11,045 nt of DNA from Pseudomonadota bacterium (GTDB taxonomy: Bacteria > Pseudomonadota > Alphaproteobacteria > Sphingomonadales > Sphingomonadaceae). The notes below the pieces were generated by a model that did no database searches, had not been told where the DNA came from, and saw only the letters and a list, made by a program, of their open reading frames with translations. Of the stretch, positions 1 to 7,108 are shown piece after piece. The position numbers and the translations under genes are program-made. Positions within the stretch are counted from its first letter, which is position 1, and every line of letters starts with the position of its first letter. Where the stretch lies: contig JAFAEZ010000149.1 in the NCBI GenBank assembly GCA_023423775.1, positions 1 through 11,045 of the forward strand, written 5' to 3'.

Positions 1-664
1 GGGCGTCCTCGGGGTTGAGGAAGATGAGCACGCGCTTCTGCTGGTGGGGCAGCATGAAGAGATTGTAGGCGATCGGGATCACCGCCGCGACGGCGAGGCC
101 GGCGCCGATGAACAGGCGCAGCGGCAGTCCGGCGAGGAACATCACCGTTCCCACCGAGAAGACCAGCAGCAGGCACGTGCCGAGGTCGGGCTGGAGGATG
201 ATCAGGACGGCGGGGATCGCGGTCAGCGCTATCGGCGGCCAGATCGCGCTCCACTTGCGGATCTCGCCCGCCGGCAGGCTCGCGTAGAAGCTCGCCACCA
301 CGAGCACCATCACCGGCTTCATCAGCTCGGAGGGCTGGAGTCGGATCGGGCCGAAATCGAGCCAGCTGCGGGCGCCGCCCGCGACCGCGCCGATCACGAG
401 CACCACGACCAGCAGGATCAGACAGATCAAATAGGCCGGGTAAGCGAGGTCGCGGAAGCGCTGCGGGCTGATATAGGACATGCCGACCGCCAGCCCGAGC
501 AAGGCGAAGAAGCGTATGAAATGGGGCAAGGCCCAGGGACGGATCGATCCGCCCGCGGCCGAATAGAGGCAGAGCCCCCCGAAAGTGCCGATGGCAACGA
601 CCAGGAAGATCAGCTTCCAGGGCAAATTGGCGATCGGCGCCGGGACGAGCGAGTTGGTGGTCAT
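1..664 (-). CDS. rodA: RodA, SEDS peptidoglycan glycosyltransferase (3' part beyond window)
   Basis: RodA is an integral membrane SEDS-family enzyme. It polymerises lipid II into glycan strands for lateral wall growth, working with the PBP2 transpeptidase encoded just upstream. The visible 221 residues begin MTTNSLVPAPIANLPWK. Hydrophobic segments lie at about 16-36, 50-65, 75-95, 113-130, 140-157 and 160-199. SEDS signatures are GARSWLDFG (97-105), QPSELMKP (110-117), QPDLGT (158-163) and RVLIFLNPEDA at the cut edge. RodA is usually about 370-380 residues, so roughly 150 residues are missing, including the region holding the catalytic aspartate. The start is fixed by the ATGA overlap with the mrdA stop, which suggests translational coupling. 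FtsW is the alternative, but the PBP2 and Mre neighbours make RodA far more likely. Confidence 0.96.
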   Translation of the reverse strand, partial: MTTNSLVPAPIANLPWKLIFLVVAIGTFGGLCLYSAAGGSIRPWALPHFIRFFALLGLAVGMSYISPQRFRDLAYPAYLICLILLVVVLVIGAVAGGARSWLDFGPIRLQPSELMKPVMVLVVASFYASLPAGEIRKWSAIWPPIALTAIPAVLIILQPDLGTCLLLVFSVGTVMFLAGLPLRLFIGAGLAVAAVIPIAYNLFMLPHQQKRVLIFLNPEDA

Positions 665-2559
665 GCGGTGGGCGCCTTGCCGTGGGCCGTAAGCCACTGA
701 TTAGCGCGCCGCTGCATGCGCTGGGCGACGGTGCCGCCCCACGCTTCCTCCATCGGCAGCAGCGCCTGCATCGCCTTCTCCTTATCGAAGAGATAGGTGA
801 GCACGTCCTTGGCGACCGGCGCGGCGGCGCGCGAGCCGCCCATGCCGTGCTCGATCACCACCGAACAGGCGTAGCGCGGATTGTCGGTCGGGGCGAAGCA
901 GACGAACAGGCCGTGGTCGCGATACTTCCAGTCGCCGCTCTGGCCACGCTGGCCGCCGGTGATGCGGCGCACCTGCGCGGTGCCGGTCTTGCCGCCCATC
1001 GCGATGTCGGGGAAGGGGAGGCGGCTGCGGCCGGCGGTGCCGTCGCCGTTGACGACCTCCCACATCGCCTTGCGCACCGTCTCGAAATGTTCGGGCGGCG
1101 CATCGAGCATGGCGGCCGGCTTGCCGGTGCCGATCAGGCGCGGATTGACGTCGCGGCCGGACGCGATGCGGGCCGCCATCACCGCCAGCTGGAGCGGGTT
1201 CACGATCAGATAGCCCTGGCCGATCGAAGCGTTCAGCGTGTCGGAGGCGGTCCATTTCTGCTTGTATTTGCGCTGCTTCCACTCGCTGTCGGGCACGGTG
1301 CCATAGCTTTGCGAGACGACCGGGAGATCATATTTCGCGCCGAGGCCGAGCTTGCGCGCCATCACGGCGATCGTGTCGTAGCCGACCCGGTTGCCCATCG
1401 CGTAGAAATAGGAATTGCAGCTCTTGGCGATCGCGCGGTGCATGTTGACCGTGCCGTGGCGGCCGAGACAGCGGAAGAAGCGGTTGCCGAGCCGCCAGCC
1501 GCCGCCGCAGAAAATGGTGTCGTTGGGGTCCACGCCCGCGCCCTGCAGCGCCATCGCCACCATCGGCTTGATCGTCGAGCCGGGTGGGTAGAGCGCGTTC
1601 AGCGTCTTGTTGAGCAGGGGGCGCCGCTCGTCCTCGGACAGCATCTTCCATTCGCTGGTGCTGATACCGTCGGAGAAAGCGTTGGGATCATAGGCCGGCA
1701 TCGACGCCATGGCGAGGATGTCGCCGGTATGGCAGTCGAGAACGGTGCAGGAGCCCGATTCCTCGCCCATGCGGCGAGCGGCATAGGCCTGGAGCCCGGC
1801 GTCGATCGTCAAGGGGAGCGAACCGCCGCTGGTGTCGCGGACCGAGGCCAGCTCGCGCACCAGCTTGCCGCGCGCCGTGACTTCGAGCCGCTTGGCGCCG
1901 GGCTTGCCGCGGAGCCGTTGCTCCATGACCTTCTCGAGCCCTTCCTTGCCGATCTTGAAGCCCGGCGTGATCAGCAGCGGGTTCTTCTCCTTCTGATATT
2001 CTTCCTTGTTGGCGGCGCCCACATAGCCGACGAGATGGCCGACCGCGGCGCCGTCCGGATAGAAGCGGCTGAAGCCGCGCAGCGGCGCCACGCCCGGCAT
2101 TTCGGGCAGGCGCAGCGTCACCGCCGCATATTTGTCGAACGGCAGATTCTCGGCGACCGCGACCGGCTGGTAGCCGGCGGCCTGCTTCAGCTCCTTGTGG
2201 ATGCGCTCGACCTCCTCGGGCGGGAGCGCGAGCAGTTGCGCGAGCTGGGGGATGATCCGCTCGGGTTCTTTCAACTGGTCCGGGATGAGGTCGACGCGAT
2301 AGTCGCTGCGGTTGATCGCGATCGGCTGGCCGTGACGGTCGACAATCCAGCCGCGCCGCGGCGGCACCAGCACGAGCTGGAAGCGGTTCTCCTCGGACAG
2401 CAGCTCGTAGCGCTCGTTCTCGGCGATCGAGATGTAGGAGAGGCGCCCGGCGAGCAGAACGGCGATGCCGGCCTGAAACCCGCCCAGCACCATCGCGCGC
2501 CGGGTGAACGTGTAGCTCTGCGAATTTTCGGTGATGAGCGGGATGCCGCGCTTTCTCAT
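661..2559 (-). CDS. mrdA: Penicillin-binding protein 2, elongasome D,D-transpeptidase
   Basis: Class B PBP of 632 residues that cross-links new peptidoglycan during elongation and partners RodA. A single N-terminal membrane anchor lies at about 22-40. The dimerisation or pedestal region follows, starting with PPRRGWIVDRHGQPIA (66-81). All three transpeptidase motifs are intact: STIK with active serine S328 and K331, S380-C-N382, and K524-T-G. The family motif NASIGQGY is at 443-450. Three cysteines and one histidine (C351, C364, H368, C381) cluster near the active site and resemble a reported PBP2 zinc site (see findings). The start at 2559 overlaps the mreD stop as ATGA. An in-frame ATG at 2574 would add five residues (MAAVA) and cannot be excluded, because no strong ribosome binding site separates the two. 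Confidence 0.97.
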   Translation of the reverse strand: MRKRGIPLITENSQSYTFTRRAMVLGGFQAGIAVLLAGRLSYISIAENERYELLSEENRFQLVLVPPRRGWIVDRHGQPIAINRSDYRVDLIPDQLKEPERIIPQLAQLLALPPEEVERIHKELKQAAGYQPVAVAENLPFDKYAAVTLRLPEMPGVAPLRGFSRFYPDGAAVGHLVGYVGAANKEEYQKEKNPLLITPGFKIGKEGLEKVMEQRLRGKPGAKRLEVTARGKLVRELASVRDTSGGSLPLTIDAGLQAYAARRMGEESGSCTVLDCHTGDILAMASMPAYDPNAFSDGISTSEWKMLSEDERRPLLNKTLNALYPPGSTIKPMVAMALQGAGVDPNDTIFCGGGWRLGNRFFRCLGRHGTVNMHRAIAKSCNSYFYAMGNRVGYDTIAVMARKLGLGAKYDLPVVSQSYGTVPDSEWKQRKYKQKWTASDTLNASIGQGYLIVNPLQLAVMAARIASGRDVNPRLIGTGKPAAMLDAPPEHFETVRKAMWEVVNGDGTAGRSRLPFPDIAMGGKTGTAQVRRITGGQRGQSGDWKYRDHGLFVCFAPTDNPRYACSVVIEHGMGGSRAAAPVAKDVLTYLFDKEKAMQALLPMEEAWGGTVAQRMQRRANQWLTAHGKAPTA

Positions 2560-3071
2560 CGCGACAGCCGCCATCGGTCGAGCGCCAGCACGAGACGCGC
2601 GACCACCGGGAAGGCAAGGACCGACGCGATCAGATGCGGGACCATGATGGTGAATTCGGCGGTGCTTCCCATCATTCGGCCGATCCACCAGCCGGCGAAG
2701 ACGTAGCCGACGATCGCGAGTGAGGCGAAGAACCAGTCCATCCAGTAATCGCGGAAGAGCAGGCGGCTGTCGAGGATGTCGAAGGCGAGGAAGGTGATCG
2801 TCCACAAGGCCATCGACTGGCCGAGCGGATGGCCGGCGACGAGATCGTTGAACAGGCCGAGCGGAAGCGCCGTCGTCGCCGACCACAATTCGGGCCGCAG
2901 CAGGCGCCACGCGATCAGGACCAGGAAGGCGAAATCGGGCACGATCGGGGAGCTGACGATGATCGGCAGCAGCACCAAGGTACAGGCGAAGATGGTCGAG
3001 ACGATCGGCACATATTTGCGCCGCATGGTCTTGCGGTCATAGTCCCGCTGGGTGAGGGCGATGCGGCTCAT
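2556..3071 (-). CDS. mreD: Rod shape-determining protein MreD
   Basis: Small polytopic inner-membrane protein of the elongasome, 171 residues, which is a normal MreD length. It begins with a basic cytoplasmic segment (about 1-19, including RRK at 17-19). Five to six hydrophobic stretches follow at about 21-41, 46-57, 64-79, 84-99, 110-130 and 141-164. The MreD-like motif GLFNDLVAGHPLGQ is at 72-85. MreD links MreC to the PBP2/RodA enzymes and modulates their activity, but it has no known catalytic role. Its start overlaps the mreC stop as ATGA, and its stop overlaps the mrdA start the same way. MreD diverges quickly, so the identification rests on size, topology, the motif and the fixed position between mreC and mrdA. 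Confidence 0.95.
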   Translation of the reverse strand: MSRIALTQRDYDRKTMRRKYVPIVSTIFACTLVLLPIIVSSPIVPDFAFLVLIAWRLLRPELWSATTALPLGLFNDLVAGHPLGQSMALWTITFLAFDILDSRLLFRDYWMDWFFASLAIVGYVFAGWWIGRMMGSTAEFTIMVPHLIASVLAFPVVARLVLALDRWRLSR

Positions 3072-3973
3072 TGCGCCGCGGCGGGGGCCGGAGGCGGCAG
3101 CGGCGCTTGCGGTTCGAGCGGCGCGCTGGCTTCCGGCACGTAGATCTGCTGGACGATGGCGAAGTCGATCCGCGCGGGATCGGCAAGCGGACGCGCGACG
3201 GTGTCGTCATGGTCGACCTTGACGACGATCGCGACCGGAATGCCGGGGGCGTAGATGCCGCCGGTGCCCGAAGTCACGACGATGTCGCCGCGCTTGAACG
3301 GATTTTGGCCCACTTCGAGCGGCTTCAGTTCGATCGTTCCGTCGCCGCGCCCGGTCGCCATCGCAGGCGTCCCGTCGCGCACCAGCTGGACCGGTACGTT
3401 GCTGGCGCCGTCGGTGACGAGCAGAACGCGGGAGGCGTAGCGGCCCGTTTCGACGATGCGGCCGATAATGCCCTCCGGCGCGCGCACCGGCTGACCGATG
3501 CGGACTCCGGCAGAAGTGCCCGCCGAAAGCGTGGCGAGGCTGCGGCTGGTGTCGAAGGTCGAGCTGACGATGCGGGCCGTGGTGACGTCGTCGGTGACGT
3601 CGTGGGCAAGTTTCAGCAGCCGCTTCAGCCTTTTATTCTCGAACTCGATCGCGCGCGCTTCGACCAAGCGCTGGTGCGTCGCCTCCAGCTCCTTCTTCAG
3701 ACCGGCATTCTGCGAGGCCGCGACGAAATAGTTGGAGATGGAGTCGCCCATGCCCGTGAAGAAAGTGACGACGCTGCGCCCGCCGGCGCTGATCGGCGTC
3801 GTCACGTCGAGGGCCGCGCCCCGGAGCGCGCTGAAGCCGCGCGGATCCACCGCCGCGACGACCAGCAGCAGAACCGCGAGCATCACGCCCCCGACGGCGA
3901 CGACATAGCCGACAAACAGTCCGTATTGCGCCCTGCGGGAAAAGCCGGGGCGCCGTGTCTTGGGCGGCGCCAT
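3068..3973 (-). CDS. mreC: Rod shape-determining protein MreC
   Basis: Bitopic scaffold protein of the elongasome, 301 residues. A basic, Pro/Arg-containing cytoplasmic tail (1-15) leads into one transmembrane helix at about 17-41. A coiled coil rich in Lys, Glu and Leu spans about 88-123. The periplasmic double beta-barrel domain follows, with segments such as ARIVSSTFDTSRSLATLSAG and GIIGRIVETGRYASRVLLVTD-type MreC sequence. The C-terminus ends in a low-complexity Pro/Ala tail (last ~22 residues), a common feature in sphingomonads. MreC activates PBP2 by contacting its pedestal. The start at 3973 lies 15 bases after the mreB stop; GGGA about 9-12 bases upstream is only a fair ribosome binding site. 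The stop overlaps mreD. Confidence 0.97.
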   Translation of the reverse strand: MAPPKTRRPGFSRRAQYGLFVGYVVAVGGVMLAVLLLVVAAVDPRGFSALRGAALDVTTPISAGGRSVVTFFTGMGDSISNYFVAASQNAGLKKELEATHQRLVEARAIEFENKRLKRLLKLAHDVTDDVTTARIVSSTFDTSRSLATLSAGTSAGVRIGQPVRAPEGIIGRIVETGRYASRVLLVTDGASNVPVQLVRDGTPAMATGRGDGTIELKPLEVGQNPFKRGDIVVTSGTGGIYAPGIPVAIVVKVDHDDTVARPLADPARIDFAIVQQIYVPEASAPLEPQAPLPPPAPAAAQ

Positions 3974-3988
3974 GTTGAGAGTCCCGTC

Positions 3989-5029
3989 TTAGGCCGTCTG
4001 CAGCACGCCGCGGAAGATTTCTTCCTCGAGCGCCCGTCCGGTGCCGAGGGCAACGCAGGTCAGCGGATCGTCGGCCACCGTGACCGGCAGGCCGGTCTCG
4101 TCGCGCAGCACCTCGTCGAGGCCCTGCAGCAAAGCGCCGCCGCCGGTCATGACGATGCCCTGGTCGACGATGTCGGCGGCCAGCTCCGGAGCGGTGTTCT
4201 CGAGCGCGATGCGGACGCCCTCGACGATCGTGCCGACCGGCTCCGAAAGCGCTTCGGCGATCTGGCGCTGGTTGATCGTGATTTCCTTGGGCACGCCGTT
4301 GACGAGGTCGCGGCCCTTGATGTGGACGGTGAGGCCGTCGCCGTCGGCCGGCGGCTTGGCGATGCCGACCTGCTGCTTGATGCGCTCGGCCGTGGCTTCG
4401 CCGATCAGGAGGTTATGGTTGCGACGGACGTAGGAGGAGATCGCCTCGTCCATCTTGTCGCCGCCGACCCGCACAGAAGTGGTGTAAGCGAGGCCGCGCA
4501 GCGAGAGCACGGCGACTTCGGTCGTGCCGCCGCCGATATCGACTACCATCGAGCCGATCGGCTCGGTGACCGGCATGTCGGCGCCGATCGCGGCGGCCAT
4601 CGGCTCCTCGATCAGCCAGACCTGCGAGGCGCCGGCATTGGAGGCGGCGTCGCGGATCGCGCGGCGCTCGACCGAGGTCGAACCCGAGGGGACGCAGATC
4701 ACGATCTCGGGCCAGCGCGGGAAGCGGCGCTTGCCGTGGACCTTCTGGATGAAGTGCTTGATCATCTGCTCGGCGACGTCGATGTCGGCGATGACACCGT
4801 CGCGCAGCGGACGGATCGCCTCAATCTGATCGGGGGTCTTGCCCATCATCAGCTTGGCGTCGTCGCCGACCGCCTTGACGCGCTTGACGCCGTTCAGCGT
4901 CTCGATCGCGACGACCGACGGTTCGTTCAGAACCACGCCGCGGCCACGGACATAGACGACCGTATTGGCGGTGCCGAGGTCGATGGCCATGTCGTGGGAC
5001 GGAAACTTCAGAAAACGCATAAAGGACAT
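3989..5029 (-). CDS. mreB: Rod shape-determining protein MreB (bacterial actin)
   Basis: Actin-fold ATPase of 346 residues that forms membrane-bound filaments and orients lateral peptidoglycan synthesis. The N-terminal MSFMRFLKF is short and amphipathic, as expected for direct membrane binding. Nucleotide-binding elements are complete: phosphate-1 loop DLGTANT (17-23), EEPMAAAIGA (141-150) with the likely catalytic glutamate, phosphate-2 loop DIGGGTTE (164-171), and the adenosine motif MTGGGALLQGLD (294-305). It is the first gene of the elongasome operon. The start at 5029 has AGGAAG about 14 bases upstream, which is rather far; M4 at 5020 is an alternative but would remove half of the membrane-binding segment. 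The identification is secure because the protein is highly conserved. Confidence 0.98.
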   Translation of the reverse strand: MSFMRFLKFPSHDMAIDLGTANTVVYVRGRGVVLNEPSVVAIETLNGVKRVKAVGDDAKLMMGKTPDQIEAIRPLRDGVIADIDVAEQMIKHFIQKVHGKRRFPRWPEIVICVPSGSTSVERRAIRDAASNAGASQVWLIEEPMAAAIGADMPVTEPIGSMVVDIGGGTTEVAVLSLRGLAYTTSVRVGGDKMDEAISSYVRRNHNLLIGEATAERIKQQVGIAKPPADGDGLTVHIKGRDLVNGVPKEITINQRQIAEALSEPVGTIVEGVRIALENTAPELAADIVDQGIVMTGGGALLQGLDEVLRDETGLPVTVADDPLTCVALGTGRALEEEIFRGVLQTA

Positions 5030-5098
5030 CGTCGCAGGTCTCGCTTCCTAGTAACGCGGCGCGCCCAGCCGATGCCTCGGCCTCCGCCCGTGTATAGC

Positions 5099-5128
5099 TC
5101 TATAGGGTGCCCCCGGCGGCTGCGTCCA
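5099..5128 (-). promoter_or_regulatory. Candidate promoter for the mreB operon
   Basis: On the minus strand, TGGACG (5128-5123) is followed after 18 bases by TATAGA (5104-5099). Each hexamer matches the sigma-70 consensus at four of six positions. Transcription would start near 5092 and give a leader of about 60 bases before the mreB ATG. The location is sensible, but it rests on a by-eye consensus match only. Confidence 0.3.
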
Positions 5129-5153
5129 CAAATTCACTTGACCCTGATAAATT
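5125..5153 (+). promoter_or_regulatory. Candidate promoter for mutL
   Basis: TCCACA (5125-5130), 17 bases, then TAAATT (5148-5153); each matches the sigma-70 consensus at four of six positions. The start would be near 5160, about 43 bases before the mutL ATG. The -35 element overlaps that of the candidate mreB promoter on the other strand, so the two promoters might compete. A nearer consensus-like -35, TTGACC at 5138-5143, has no convincing -10 at the right distance. Confidence 0.22.
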
Positions 5154-5202
5154 TAGTTAAGGACGGTCGCGGGAGGCCGGCAATTGGTTTAGGGCCTGAC
5201 CC

Positions 5203-7011
5203 ATGTCAATACGGCGCTTACCCGAACATCTGGTTAACCGCATCGCCGCCGGTGAAGTGGTGGAAAGACCGGCCAGTGCGTTGAAGGAGCTGGTTGAAAA
5301 CGCGATCGACGCGGGCGCGACGCGGGTCGCGGTGACGCTGTCGGGCGGAGGAATCGGCCGCATCGAAGTGGCCGACGACGGCTGCGGGATGAGCCCGTCC
5401 GAAATGGCGCTGGCGCTCGAGCGGCACGCCACCTCCAAATTGCCGGATGACGCGATCGAGAATGTCGCCACTCTGGGCTTCCGCGGCGAGGCTCTGCCGT
5501 CGATCGCCAGCGTCGCGCGCCTGACGGTCGAAAGCCGCACCCGCGGCGCCGACGGATGGAGCCGGATCGTCGACAATGGCACCGTCGTGCGCGAAGGGCC
5601 GGCCGCGCTTCCGCCGGGGACGCGGATCACGATCGAGGATCTGTTCGCGCGGGTGCCGGCGCGCCGCAAGTTCCTGCGCTCCGAGCGGTCCGAATATGCC
5701 GCCTGCCTCGACGTGATCAAACGACTCGCCATGGCCCGGCCCGACATCGGCTTCAGCGTCGAGCATGACGGCCGCCGCAGCCTCGCGGTCCAGCCGGGCG
5801 AGGACCGGCCCGCCCGCGTCGCCGGCCTCACCGACCGCGGCCTCGCCGACAACAGCGTCGGCGTCGATTACGAGCGCGGCGGCGCGCGCCTCGGTGGAGT
5901 GGCCGGCCTGCCGACCTTCAACCGCGGCGTCGCCGACCATCAATTCCTGTTCGTCAACGGCCGCCCAGTGAAGGACCGGCTGCTGATCGGCGCGGTCCGC
6001 GCCGCCTATCAAGACCTGCTCGCGCGCGACCGCCACCCGATCGTCGCTTTGTTCATCGATGTCCCGGGTACCGAGGTCGACGTCAACGTCCACCCGGCCA
6101 AGACGGAGGTGCGCTTCCGCGATCCCGCCAATATCCGCGGACTGATCGTCGGCGGCCTGAGACACGCGCTCGACGCGGCCGGCCACCGCAGCGCCCAGCA
6201 CCCGTCCGCGGCGGCTTTGGGCAATTGGCAGCAAAGCCCGCCCCCTTCAGGGGAGGGGTTGGGGTGGGGGATGTCTGCTTTGCCCCGGTCGAACCTCTTC
6301 ACCCGCACCGGCCCCGCCCCTTACCCCTCCGCTGAAGGGGACGGGTTAAATCGCGTCGCGGACACCTATGCCGATTACCTCCCGCAGGCGCGCGGCGAAG
6401 CGGCGGTGCAGGCGCCGCCGGCCTCTGTACAATATCCGCTCGGAGTCGCCCGCGGCCAGGTGGCGGCGACCTACATCGTCGCCGAGGCTGAGGACGGGCT
6501 GGTGATCGTCGACCAGCATGCCGCGCACGAGCGGCTGGTGCTTGAGCGGATGCGCAAGGCGATGGCCAATGGCGGGGTCGCGCGCCAGACGTTGCTGCTG
6601 CCCGAAGTGGTCGAGCTGGACGAGGTCGCCTGCGACCGGCTCGAGGGCCGCGCCGAGGAACTGGCGGAGATGGGCCTCGAGCTCGAGCGGTTCGGCGCCA
6701 AGGCGGTGCTCGTCCGCGCCACGCCGGCCTTGCTCGGGCAGGGCGACATACGCGGCCTCGTCACCGACCTCGCCGACGAGCTTGGCGCCTATGAGGAGGC
6801 TATGAGCCTCAAGGAGAAGCTCGACCATGTCGCGGCGACGATGGCCTGCCACGGCTCGGTCCGCGCCGGTCGCCTGCTCTCGGTGGCCGAGATGAACGCC
6901 CTGCTGCGCGAGATGGAGGTGACGCCGCACAGCGGCCAGTGCAACCATGGCCGCCCGACCTGGGTGAAGCTCGCCCACGGCGATATCGAGAAACTGTTCG
7001 GCAGGAAATGA
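5203..7011 (+). CDS. mutL: DNA mismatch repair protein MutL (endonuclease type)
   Basis: MutL couples MutS mismatch recognition to strand incision and excision. The 602-residue protein has an N-terminal GHKL ATPase: E29/N33 in KELVENAIDAGA, D58 in DDGCGM (58-63) and TLGFRGEAL (90-98). The S5-like domain carries VNGRPVKDR (251-259) and NVHPAKTEVRF (295-305). The C-terminal dimerisation domain (about 411-602) holds the metal-dependent nicking motif DQHA-x2-E-x4-E (437-448) plus ACHGSVRAGR (548-557) and GQCNHGRP (578-585). It is therefore a nicking MutL, as expected where MutH is absent. The start at 5203 is supported by AGGG eight bases upstream. Oddity: residues 346-381 of the interdomain linker are encoded by a GC-rich palindromic repeat that keeps the frame. 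The gene diverges from mreB. Confidence 0.98.
   Translation: MSIRRLPEHLVNRIAAGEVVERPASALKELVENAIDAGATRVAVTLSGGGIGRIEVADDGCGMSPSEMALALERHATSKLPDDAIENVATLGFRGEALPSIASVARLTVESRTRGADGWSRIVDNGTVVREGPAALPPGTRITIEDLFARVPARRKFLRSERSEYAACLDVIKRLAMARPDIGFSVEHDGRRSLAVQPGEDRPARVAGLTDRGLADNSVGVDYERGGARLGGVAGLPTFNRGVADHQFLFVNGRPVKDRLLIGAVRAAYQDLLARDRHPIVALFIDVPGTEVDVNVHPAKTEVRFRDPANIRGLIVGGLRHALDAAGHRSAQHPSAAALGNWQQSPPPSGEGLGWGMSALPRSNLFTRTGPAPYPSAEGDGLNRVADTYADYLPQARGEAAVQAPPASVQYPLGVARGQVAATYIVAEAEDGLVIVDQHAAHERLVLERMRKAMANGGVARQTLLLPEVVELDEVACDRLEGRAEELAEMGLELERFGAKAVLVRATPALLGQGDIRGLVTDLADELGAYEEAMSLKEKLDHVAATMACHGSVRAGRLLSVAEMNALLREMEVTPHSGQCNHGRPTWVKLAHGDIEKLFGRK
6237..6345. repeat. Palindromic repeat element inside mutL
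   Basis: Two inverted arms, 6237-6258 and 6345-6324, pair at 20 of 22 positions. The core of the left arm is CCCCTTCAGGGGAGGGG (6242-6258); the right arm reads CCCCTCCGCTGAAGGGG (6324-6340), differing at one base in complement. Pairing can extend inward with one gap through the G-rich stretch to about 6270 and the C-rich stretch from about 6312, leaving a loop of about 40 bases. The base composition (long C and G runs) is unlike the rest of mutL. It encodes residues 346-381, including PPPSGEGLGWG, without a stop or frameshift. From memory, elements of this composition are dispersed in sphingomonad genomes; that was not checked here. Confidence 0.8.
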
Positions 7012-7108
7012 AGCCCAGGCCGTCGCGGTGCGGGTGAAGGGGCACGGTAGCGCGCTTAAAGATTCCTTTCAGCCTCGCCGGCTAAGCCCTCCACCAACAG
7101 GAGGAACC
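7012..7108. other. Intergenic region mutL to BLUF gene
   Basis: This 97-base spacer has no clear terminator for mutL. A weak promoter-like pair, GTGAAG (7034-7039), 17 bases, TAAAGA (7057-7062), could serve the BLUF gene. AGGAGG at 7099-7104 is a near-consensus Shine-Dalgarno sequence four bases before the ATG, the strongest in the window. It decides the BLUF start over an in-frame ATG at 7028 whose 27 extra residues do not look like protein. Confidence 0.4.

Larger units (their letters stand above)
5030..5202. other. Divergent intergenic region between mreB and mutL
   Basis: This 173-base region must hold the promoters of the elongasome operon (leftward) and of mutL (rightward). It contains the only clearly AT-rich patch nearby, at 5131-5160. 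A small dyad TATAG-CT-CTATA spans 5093-5104 and offers a -10-like element on either strand. A perfect 5-bp hairpin GCCGA-TGCC-TCGGC at 5068-5081 would lie in the mreB leader, next to the palindrome GGCGCGCC at 5058-5065. No small open frame or RNA gene was recognised here. Confidence 0.6.

Noticed and set aside
682..2706. A 674-codon open frame on the plus strand opposite mrdA
   Set aside because: Same pattern: low-complexity Arg/Ala/His translation, no ribosome binding site, fully covered by a convincing PBP2 gene.
5138..5143. TTGACC as the -35 box of mutL
   Set aside because: No acceptable -10 hexamer 16-18 bases downstream; the sequence there is GC-rich.
3071..5284. A 737-codon open frame on the plus strand opposite mreC and mreB, running into mutL
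   Set aside because: It lies antisense to two highly conserved genes, and its translation is rich in Arg/Asp/His with no domain. It reflects high GC at the third codon position of the true genes.
5218..6234. A 338-codon open frame on the minus strand inside mutL
   Set aside because: Antisense shadow of mutL, with composition typical of a GC-driven frame and no recognisable motif.
7028..7108. Upstream ATG extending the BLUF protein by 27 residues
   Set aside because: The extension has no BLUF similarity, and the strong AGGAGG just before 7109 marks the true start at MLQLIYIS.
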